Assembly: GCA_946807835.1 (NCBI GenBank)
Contig: OX327686.1
Span: 682,001 to 746,000, forward strand
Length of the DNA: 64,000 nt
Origin: Ailanthus altissimus
Taxonomy: Eukaryota > Streptophyta > Magnoliopsida > Sapindales > Simaroubaceae
Direction of reading: 5' to 3'
Shown here piece by piece: positions 1-8,699 of the stretch (position 1 is the stretch's first letter; each line of letters begins with the position of its first letter). A program made the position numbers and the translations under genes. Below the pieces are notes generated by a model. The model was not told where the DNA came from and ran no database searches. It was given only the letters and a program-made list of their open reading frames with translations.

Positions 1-630
1 ACTTAAAAAAAATTCTATTATTTTTTATATTATTCATAAAAATATTTTTATTGGTTATAACTTTTAATGTCTTAAATCACTTATAGAATAAAATTTTATT
101 AACAATAAGTTTCTTTGGTAATATGAAACAATAATGAATTTTTTTTTTTTTTTTTGTGGAGTAATTTAAAATTTAAGAGGGGAATAATTGAAACCTGCCT
201 AAAATGAGAAAAAATAGATTGTGTTGCATGAGTTATCTTTTTATTCTGTCTTTTTTTTTTTTTTTCAATTGAAAGCACTAAGGATTTTTTCTTTTAAATT
301 TAGAATTTCCTTGTTCTAGATCTAGAACAAAAAGTTTATCTGTAAATTATTTGTTATTGAGCCAAAAGCAATGGGTTGAGACCAAGTTAAGAGAGCCAAC
401 GTGTTTCTTGAATGAAATCTTATTTCTTTTGACTCTTTCTTTTTATGTAAAAAAAAAAAATGATGGAAATGCGTTGAGGTTGAAAACATAAAATGGTACT
501 TTTAGTATTTTACAGTTTTTTTTTTTTTTTTAATGGGGTGTAAGCTCTATAATTAAATGAAAAAAATGCATCTCTCCTCTACTTAAATAGTAGGTTTTCG
601 AGTCTTTTATATAAATAAATATATATATAT
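1..630. other. AT-rich flank, no gene seen
   Basis: AT-rich intergenic sequence with several poly-T and poly-A runs and a short (AT)n tract ending exactly at the copia element. No ORF or RNA gene can be supported. Confidence 0.6.
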
Positions 631-1326
631 TGTGAGAATATTAATTAAAAATTATTAAAATATGATTTAGGGATCAAATCAAGTGCGTAGGGTGCGCACG
701 GATTGAAGACGGACGTGAAAGGAGGTAAAAAAAAAAAAGGGCGCACCAGGCGTCAGCGTCGCAGCGCCCGGAATAGAACCTGAGCGTTGCAGCGCCAGGA
801 TGACAGCGCCGCAGCGCTGAGCAGAAAACGCGCCAGCACCGCAGCGCTGGAGACGGGAACAGTGTCCCGAAATTAGGAAACTTCTTAATTTCGTCTCCCA
901 CTTGCTCCAGGACTCTCTAATACGACTCTCATACGTATAGGGTAAACCTAGAACATCCTAAAGCCTATATAAAGGCTATCAATTGGCTTGTAAACACATC
1001 TTTGTGATCAACTAATAATCTTGACAATCTTTGTGATAAATAAGAGATCTTAGTGGTTCTTTGTGAGAGAAAATCCCTAGAGTAAAAGAAAGAGTTTTCT
1101 TTGTGATCTTTCTTATAAAAGGCATACTTTGTAAGTGCCTTGAGATTCATAATAAGAGAAGAGTGTGATCTTGATCTGCCGTGGACGTAGGCAAGTTGCC
1201 GAACTACGTAATTCTTTGTGTATTCTTCTTCTACCCCTTTCTCTATTTATTTCTTAGTAACTTGTTCTGCATTATTATATTGCTTGGGTGAATTATTTTG
1301 CTTGTTTGTGTGCTTCCGCTTCAACA
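631..1326 (+). repeat. 5' LTR of the copia element
   Basis: Begins TGTGAGAATA and ends CTTCAACA, so it has the TG...CA ends, and is followed by the primer-binding site. It matches 5700-6392 along its whole length with an offset of about 5069-5070. Positions 755-860 are a GC-rich block in an otherwise AT-rich region, with four degenerate copies of a GCAGCGC-containing unit. A TATA box lies at 966-973. Confidence 0.95.
966..973 (+). promoter_or_regulatory. TATA box of the 5' LTR
   Basis: TATATAAA, flanked by AGCC and GGCT, in the middle of the LTR, where a copia promoter is expected. The same box is conserved at 6036-6043 in the 3' LTR although the surrounding sequence has diverged. Confidence 0.7.
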
Positions 1327-1329
1327 AAC

Positions 1330-1341
1330 TGATATCAGAAC
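1330..1341 (+). other. Primer-binding site
   Basis: TGATATCAGAAC follows the 5' LTR after a three-base gap. It is a close variant of TGGTATCAGAGC, the site complementary to the initiator methionine tRNA used by most plant copia elements. Confidence 0.85.
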
Positions 1342-1358
1342 TTTGGTTCTAAGCAGAC

Positions 1359-4300
1359 ATGGCCACACCCAAGTATGAGGTAGAGAAATTCAACGGTATG
1401 AATGACTTCAATCTGTGGAAGATGAAGGTTAAGGCGTTGTTGGTGAGCCAAAGGCTTAGTTCGGCATTAGAGGAGACTGCAGCTCCATCTAATGATGAAG
1501 AGAAGACACCAGAGTCATCTAGAGCAGAAGCAGAAAGAAGGGACATTCAAGAAAGAGCTCATAGCACAATCGTTCTGTCATTGAGCGATGAAGTACTAAG
1601 GGAAGTAGTAGGTGAGACGACGGCAATAGATCTTTGGAAGAAACTTGACTCTCTTTATATGAGAAAATTGTTGGCCAACAGACTACATATAAAGAAGAAG
1701 TTGTATCAGCTGTCCATGTCAGAGGAGACGCCGATGAAAGATCATATAGACGCCTTCAATAAGATCATCCTTGATTTTTAGTCTATCAACATCAAGATAG
1801 AAGATGAAGATAGAGCAATTATCCTGCTGAATTCACTTCCAAAGAGCTATGAGAGTTTTGTTGATACGCTACTCTACGGCAGAGAGAGTTTAACGATGAG
1901 TGATGTGAAATCATCATTAAACTCAAAGTTAATAAGAAAGCAGACTGAAGGCAATGCAGAAAGTCTATCTGTAAGAGGAATGCCCTCATATAGAGATGGG
2001 AAGAAAAAAAGCTCAAGATCGAAGTCTAGGACTCCTAGGAAGTGCTATTGCTACAAGAAAGATGGGCACTTCATAAAGGACTGACCTGAGAAGAAAGCAC
2101 AGGATAAGAAGAAAGCGGATGCTGCGCTTGCCTATGATGATAGCTATGACAGCGCAGAGACACTCGTCGCTACTGATGGTATGAACTCTGAACAATGGGT
2201 TCTTGATTCTGGTTGTACTTTTCACATGTGCCCGCACAAGTCCTGGTTTACAAATTTCCAGCCCATTAGTAGTGGTAAGGTGTTAATGGGTAATGACATT
2301 GCATGTCAGATGATGGGAATTGGTAGTGTTAAGCTTAGGCTGCATGATGGGCGAGTGAGAGAGTTGACAGATGTTAGGTATGTTCCTGACTTGAAGAGAA
2401 ATTTGATCTCACTGGGGACTTTAGACCAGAATGTGTGTTCCATCAGGATCGACGAAGAGATTTTAAGAGTTTTGAAAGATTCCATGGTAGTGATGAGAGG
2501 AGAGAAGCGCAAAGGTGTTTATGTGCTTAAGGGTGAAGTCGTGAGCGGTTCTGCATTATTCTCTGTAGATGATGAGAGTATGCAAACTAAGTTGTGGCAT
2601 CTTAGATTGGCACACTTATGCGAAAGAAATCTAAAGGAGTTATATAGTCAAAAGGCGTTTGGAGATGATAAGTTCCAGCCCTTAGAATTTTGTGAGCATT
2701 GTGTGCTAGGGAAAGCACATAGAGTGAGGTTCAGTACCGGCGAGCACAAGACTAAGGGGACTCTTGACTACATACACTTGGATCTTTGGGGACCAGCTCA
2801 GACAGCAACTCGTGGTGGTGTTAGGTATTTTCTTAGCTTGATTGATGACCATTCGAGGAAGCTGTGGGTCTATGTGTTGAAGAATAAGGATCAAGCCTTT
2901 GAAGTATTCAAGATTTGGAAGGTTCTTGTTGAGAGTCAGACTGGTAAAATAGTGAAGAGGTTGAGAACTGACAACGGCCTCGAATTTTGCAACAAAGAGT
3001 TTGATGGGTTTTGTGCCAAGCATGGGATTGCAAGGCATAAAATGGTAAGATCAACACCGCAGCAGAATGAGGTAGCTGAGAGGATGAACAGAACCCTACT
3101 TGAAAAGGTTAGATACATGCTTACCAATTCAAAGATGTCCAAAATATTCTGGGGAGAAGCTATAGTGACTGCAGCTTACTTGATTAATAGAAGTCCCTCC
3201 TCAGCAATTAACTTCAAGACGCCAGAAGAGAAATAGTTTGGCAATCCTCCGAAGTATGACCACCTCAGAATATTTGGTTGCCCTGCCTTTGTACATGTTA
3301 AGGAGGGGAAGTCCGAAGTTGCCAAACCATAAAATGGTAAGATCAACACCGTAGCAGAATGGGGTGGCTGAGAGGATGAACAGAACCCTACTTGAAAAGG
3401 TTAGATGCATGCTTACCAATTCAAAGATATCCAAAATATTCTGGGGAGAAGCTATAGTGACTGCAGCTTACTTGATTAATAGAAGTCCCTCCTCAGCAAT
3501 TGACTTCAAGACGCCAGAAGAGAAATGGTTTGGCAATCCTCCGAAGTATGACCACCTCAGAATATTTGGTTGCCCTGCCTTTGTACATGTTAAGGAGGGG
3601 AAGTTGGAACCTAGAGCTATCAAAGGGGTATTCATAGGATATCCCGAAGGAGTAAAAGGATACAAAGTGTGGTGTAAAGACTTAACACCACCAAGGAGTA
3701 TCATAAGCCGTGATATGACATTCGATGAGATGACGATGCTGAAAACCTCCCATGAAGATGAGAAAGAAGAACCTGTAACCAAGGAAGACTCAGCACCCAA
3801 GTCAATAGAAGTTGAAGTAGCGCTTAAAAATGGATCTGATATGCCCTCAGATCAACACTTCAACAAGGAGATCCTTGAAGATGAACCAAAAACACCGACG
3901 AGTTCCTCCAAGTCCACCCAATACTAGAACTCCTGAGTTGGAACTTGAAGAGTACCAGCTTGCTAGAGACAGGCTAAGGAGAACGATTAACCCACCAGTC
4001 AGGTATGCACAAGCAGACTTAGTTGTTCATGCTTTTAATTATGCTTACACTCTTTAGTATGATGAGCCTATGACATATGGTGAGGCTATGAAGAGTGAAA
4101 ACAAGAAAGAATGGCAGCAGGCCATGAAAGAAGAAATTTGTTCTCTTAGGAAGAACAATACCTGAAAGTTGGTGGAGAGTCCTCAAAAGAAGCTAGTTGG
4201 GTGCAAGTGGGTGTATAAGGTGAAGGAGAGGATACCGGGGATTGAGCCTACGAGATTTAAGGCTGGGTTAGTAGCACAAGATTTTACTCAGAGAGAGGGA

Positions 4301-5630
4301 GTTGATTTTCATGAGATATTCTCTCCAGTTGTCAAGCACACATCTATTAGGATTTTGTTAGCCATGTGTGCAAACCTTGATTTACATCTAAAGCAGATGG
4401 ATGTAAAGACAGCTTTTCTACATGGAGAGCTTGAAGAAACGATATACATGGCACAGCCGCAAGGGTTCGAGGAGCCCAAAAAAGAAGATCATGCTTGTTT
4501 GCTAAAGAAGTCATTGTACGGGTTAAAGCAATCACCTAAACAGTGGTATAGGAGATTTGATAAGTTTATGATGGCTTGTGGTTTTAGTAGGAGTAAGTAT
4601 GATGGATGCATGTACTTCAAGAACATGAGTTATGGGATGATGTATTTGCTTCTATACGTCGATGATATGTTGATCGCGTGCAAGAACATGGAAGAAATAT
4701 AGAAGCTCAAGAAGCAGTTGAGTGGCGAGTTTGAAATAAAGGATTTGGGAGCAGCGAAGAGAATTTTGGGTATGGATATTGTGAAGGAAAGAAGAGATGT
4801 TATCTTCTTATCCCAATAGCGATATATAGTCAAAATTTTAGAGAAGTTTGGTATGTCAAACGCGAAGGCTGTCTCTACTCCTTTGGCCATGCATTTCAGA
4901 CTTTCAGCAGCACAATCGCCGACATCCGATAAGGAAAAACTGCAGATGAGCAAAGTACCGTATACAAGCGTTGTGAGGGAGCATCATGTATGCAATGGTT
5001 TGCACAAGACCAGACATAGCATAGGCTGTAAGTGTGGTGAGTAGATACATGGCGAATCCGGAAAAAGATCACTGGCTTACAGTAAAGTGGATTCTGAGAT
5101 ATCTCAAGGGAACGTCGAATCACAGGTTAGTGTATAAGAGGGATGAGGACAGCAATGAAATTGTAAGAGGGTACGTAAACTCAGATTATGCAGGTGATCT
5201 TGACAAGAGAAGATCGTTAACGGGCTACGTATTCACAGTGTTTGGGTGTAGTGTGTGTTGGAGATCAGTTCTAAAACATGTGGTTGCACTATCTACCACA
5301 GAGGCATAATACATAGCTGTTGGAAAAGCTATCAAAGAAGCCGTGTGGTTAAAAAGCATATGCGCGGAGGTATTGGCTAGTGAAGATGTGAACACCGGTG
5401 TGTATTGTAATAGCCAAAGTGCCATACACCTAAGCAAGCATCAAGTGTTCCATGAGAGGTCGAAACATATTGATGTGAGGCTCCATTACATTCGTGAGAT
5501 TGTCCAAAGTGGTGAAGTTAGTCTAACAAAGATAGCGTCATCTAAAAATCCTGCTGATATGTTGACTAAGCCACTATCCTTGGTTAAGTTCGTCCTATGC
5601 AAGGACTTAACCAGAGTCACTACTTTGTGA
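1359..5630 (+). pseudogene. Copia gag-pol polyprotein, broken
   Basis: Starts at ATG 1359 just after the primer-binding site. In order: gag (1359 to about 2085), protease with an LDSG active site near 2202-2213, integrase with an HX4H...CX2C zinc region near 2600-2715 and a DD35E core (last E in VAER), reverse transcriptase with intact YVDDM near 4655-4670, and RNase H to 5630. In-frame stops lie at 1779, 2082, 3234, 3352, 4055, 4163, 4700, 4817 and 5307. Frameshifts lie at the duplication near 3312-3328, near 3890-3930 and near 4975. The gag zinc knuckle has lost its second cysteine (now Tyr, codon 2052) and its last one (now the stop at 2082). One acidic residue of RNase H, expected as Asp in YCDSQSAI, is Asn. 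Most lesions are transitions, as expected of long silencing. Confidence 0.95.
3036..3604 (+). repeat. 277-bp tandem duplication inside integrase
   Basis: 3036-3312 and 3328-3604 are direct copies separated by 15 bp (CCGAAGTTGCCAAAC). They differ at seven positions, all transitions. The 292-bp step moves the reading frame by one. The first copy carries a TGG to TAG change at 3234; the second carries CAG to TAG at 3352 but keeps the usual integrase NGVAER sequence. Confidence 0.95.
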
Positions 5631-5687
5631 GGGTGACTGAAGATGCGAAAATGAGAGATCGAGTTACTTTGTGAATGATTTTGAATT

Positions 5688-5699
5688 AAGGAGGGAATT
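5688..5699 (+). other. Polypurine tract
   Basis: AAGGAGGGAATT directly abuts the TG of the 3' LTR, the expected place for the plus-strand primer of reverse transcription. Confidence 0.85.
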
Positions 5700-6387
5700 T
5701 GTGAGAATATTGATTAAAAATCATTGGAATATAATTTGGGGATCAAGTCAAGTGCATAGGGTGCGCACGAATCGAAGACGAACGCGAAAGGAGGCAAAAA
5801 ATGAAGAAGAACGCACCAGGCGCCAGCGCCGCGGCGCCCAGAACAGAACCTGAGCGCCGCAGGGCCAGGATGACAACGCCGCAGCGCTGAGCAGAAAGCG
5901 CGCCAGCGCCGCGGCGCTGGAGACGGGAACAGTGTCCCGAAATTAGGAAACTTCCTAATTTCGTCTCCCACTTGCTCCAGGACTCCCTAATACAACTCCC
6001 ACACGTATAAGGTAAATCTAAGACATCCTAAAGCCTATATAAAGGCTATCAACTGGCTTGTAAACACATCTTTGTGATCAACTAATAATCTTGACAATCT
6101 TTGTGATAAACAAGAGATTTTAGTGGTTCTTTGTGAGAGAAAATCCCTAAAGTGAAATAGAGAGTTTTCTTTATGATCTTTTTTATAAAAGGTATACTTT
6201 GTGAGTGCCTTGAGATTCATAATAAGAGAAGAGTATGATCTTAATCCGTCGTGGACGTAGGTAAGTTATCGAACTACGTAATTTTTTGTGTGTTCTTCTT
6301 CTACCCTTTTTTTAATTTATTTTTTAATAATTTATTCTACATTATTATATTACTTTGATGAATTATTTTATTTGTTTGCATGTTTCC

Positions 6388-6392
<5 letters not shown>
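5700..6392 (+). repeat. 3' LTR of the copia element
   Basis: Begins TGTGAGAATA right after the polypurine tract and matches the 5' LTR. The terminal TCAACA seen in the 5' copy is replaced by the (TA)n tract. The GC-rich U3 block is better preserved here and includes the perfect 18-bp palindrome CCAGCGCCGCGGCGCTGG at 5903-5920, while the U5 end is AT-degraded. Confidence 0.94.
6036..6043 (+). promoter_or_regulatory. TATA box of the 3' LTR
   Basis: TATATAAA, the counterpart of the box at 966-973. If active, it would drive transcription outward into the flanking DNA. Confidence 0.55.

Positions 6393-6420
<28 letters not shown>
6391..6420. repeat. (TA)n microsatellite at the 3' LTR edge
   Basis: About 14 TA units directly after the 3' LTR; a shorter AT tract (621-630) precedes the 5' LTR. 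It is probably the original target site, expanded later. Confidence 0.85.
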
Positions 6421-6425
<5 letters not shown>

Positions 6426-7442
6426 TTTTTTTCATAGGAGTAAATATTTTGACAGAGTTATAAAAAAGACTTAATCTAGTTAATTTTTTAACGTGTAATG
6501 TGTAAGTAATAAAAAATAAACAAAACAGAAACAAAAATATACATGGGTGTTCGTTTGATCGACTAGTAAAATTTTTTATATTAAAAAGGAAAATTGTCAC
6601 TTTAGTCTCTATATTTTTATTGAATTATTTATGATATTTTTAAAAAAATTTAAATTATTATTTGAATCCCTTAAAAATGAAAATGATCATATTTCAAATA
6701 TAAAAATAGTAATAAAAAAATTAGTTGAAAAAAATCTTAAATACGTAATTGATAATTTTTAAAAATATAAAAACTAAACTGTCAAATTTTCATTAAAAAC
6801 AAAAAAATTTACAGTTCAATCTCCTATGGCACAAGGTTGGAAAGGGAGTTGGGTTTATATTTAATGTGATAAATTTTTTGAAAAAACATAGAGTTTATTA
6901 TTTTTATTTTTACAATTAAATGCAAGAACAACGTTTAAAAAAAAATCAAAGATACCATTAATATTTATAAAATGGTGATACCAAATCCCTAAATTCAGAG
7001 TTGTGGGGTACCAAGAGAAAATTAGCTTTCTGTCAACATGGATTTATGACTCTACATTATATTATAATCGGTGTAAAAATTATGCAACTTAATTTCATTA
7101 TGTTATATATTGTGTACAAATTTATCTAACTTAATTAATTTGTATAACTTGTGAAGAGAAAAATAAATATATCTCTCTAAATTCTAGAGGCTTTTATAAG
7201 AGAAATTATCAGTTTGACATTCTAAAAATAATAGTAACTCCACTATTATTTGACATTCTCATCGGTTTCTTCCTAGATTTTTAATAAGTAATGAATGTCT
7301 CTTTTTAAGTATTATTTTTTTTCTTGACAATGACAAATTACTCCCTTTCAAGGGAGATAATGATATAACAATTAGTAAAATACCAAACAATAAAAAAGTA
7401 TTTGATAATTTTATAATGACAGATGGAATTTGATTATATATA
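6421..7442. other. AT-rich intergenic, nothing identified
   Basis: No ORF with coding character, no inverted repeat and no recognisable RNA gene seen. Confidence 0.5.
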
Positions 7443-7875
7443 TAAATGATATTTAATAAGTTATGTAACTTATAATATAATAAGTAATACTGCTACTTAA
7501 TACTGTTTAATTAATTAATAATTTTTATACAATTTACAATGTGTTACAAATTTTTTTGTGTTTAAAAATTCACCAAATAATGAATTGTGTAGAAAAAAAA
7601 ATTTTCATTTTAATAGATTACGTAATTCACTATATAGTAGGTTCTATAACACATTATAAGATTTAATAATATATTATAAATTATGTAAAAATTATAATTT
7701 AATTAGATAGAATCACATGACAGTATTGTTCATCATATAATAAGTAACACTATTATATATCATTGTTTAATAAATTAATAACTTTTATAATTTTTATACA
7801 ATTTAAAATGTATTATAAAATCTTACTACATATAATAAATTTTGTAGCCCATTAAATTATTTTCTTATAATTATA
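7443..7875. mobile_element. Degenerate MITE copies, same family as 27132 and 61488
   Basis: The left side carries a decayed form of the terminal repeat (AAATGATATTTAATAAGTTA, then a TATGTAACTTATAAT-like run). The right side ends GTAGCCCATTAAATTATTTT, the reverse orientation of the same terminus. Internal blocks (a TTTATACAATTTAMAATGT-type stretch) occur twice, near 7525 and 7795, so two copies are probably adjacent or nested. Boundaries are approximate. Confidence 0.5.
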
Positions 7876-7920
7876 TATATATATATTTCACTTCATTTTT
7901 TTTAATTTTTCTAAAAGTCA

Positions 7921-8400
7921 AGTAGACCTATCACTCAATTAAATAGTCTATTCTCTCTCCTCTTTATTCCCTTTCTCATATGGACCTACAATTTTCTTTT
8001 CTTCTTGTCATTATTTTCTGTCTTCTCTTTTAACTCTTCAATTGCTCAAGAAGAGCAGCTACGATTATAAACAAGAAAAAAAGGGTGAAGGTGGGACTTA
8101 GAAGAGCGGCCATAACTTTTTGATTTCTTTGATTTTGGATTTTGGAAATATAAATATATTTGGTAATGGCTTTGATGTTTATAATACATTATAAAAATTT
8201 TACTCTAAAAATTTCAATTATATTACAACCTTCTGGTTGTGTTTTTTTTTTTTTTTTTTACATTTATAATAATTGTATTTTCATTTGAGCAGATAAAAAG
8301 TTGAGAGGAAAGAGAAAAGAGAAAGGAGGCAAATAAAGACAAGAAGAAAAAAAAATTGTAAGAGAGAGAATATAGTATTTAATTGAGTGATGAGCCCACG
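7921..8400. mobile_element. Foldback/MITE-like element, about 480 bp
   Basis: The left arm contains TCACTCAATTAAATAGTCTA followed by TTCTCTCTCC. The reverse complement of the right arm near 8360-8395 contains TCACTCAATTAAATACTATA followed by TTCTCTCTC. The arms are pyrimidine-rich and extend for about 60-100 bp with interruptions. No coding sequence lies inside. A target duplication was not identified. Confidence 0.6.
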
Positions 8401-8538
8401 CTTAATTAAATAATATTTTTAAAAAATAATTATAAAATTAGATTAAAAAATTGTATACAAAAAGTAGTATTAAAAATCCTGCCCCATATATATAAAATAT
8501 ACATTCACTAGGGTGTCGCAGTTACAACTTACAACCTG

Positions 8539-8694
8539 ATGATGGCAGAGTTTGGATTTTTCTCTTGCAAATTGCGAAGATATGACAATAAATCTTCCTG
8601 GAACTATAATGAAAGGTTGGATTCATTCATTCATCTTGTTAATTATTTGTTATGGCATGCAGAAATCGGCACTCTTTTTATCACAGTAAAATAA
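8539..8694 (+). CDS. Short orphan ORF, 51 aa, uncertain
   Basis: ATG at 8539 with a second in-frame ATG at 8542; stop TAA at 8692-8694. The first 26 residues (MMAEFGFFSC..., then KSSWNYNER) have a mixed composition unlike the Lys/Ile/Phe/Asn-rich noise ORFs nearby. AAAG|GTTGG at about 8614 could be a splice donor, so this may be the first exon of a lost gene. A TATATATAAAA run lies about 55 bp upstream. The product is not recognised, and it may be chance. Confidence 0.2.
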   Translation: MMAEFGFFSCKLRRYDNKSSWNYNERLDSFIHLVNYLLWHAEIGTLFITVK

Positions 8695-8699
8695 AAATA

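Larger units (their letters stand above)
631..6392 (+). mobile_element. Ty1/copia LTR retrotransposon, near full length, inactive
   Basis: The element has the complete copia layout on the plus strand: 5' LTR, Met-tRNA-type primer-binding site, gag, protease, integrase, reverse transcriptase, RNase H, polypurine tract, 3' LTR. Integrase lies before reverse transcriptase, which defines copia rather than gypsy order. It is about 5.8 kb, a normal size. The LTRs differ at roughly one position in nine or ten by eye, almost all transitions, so it is an old insertion. It sits in an AT dinucleotide tract, so the target duplication cannot be distinguished from the microsatellite, and the last few bases of the 3' LTR are lost into the tract. 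The coding region is broken many times, so it cannot move on its own. A Tork-like lineage is possible but was not tested. Confidence 0.96.

Noticed and set aside
674..901. 75-codon minus ORF in the LTR, repeated at 5714-5971
   Set aside because: Present in both LTRs because of the GC-rich U3 block; no start context or domain, so it is a composition effect.
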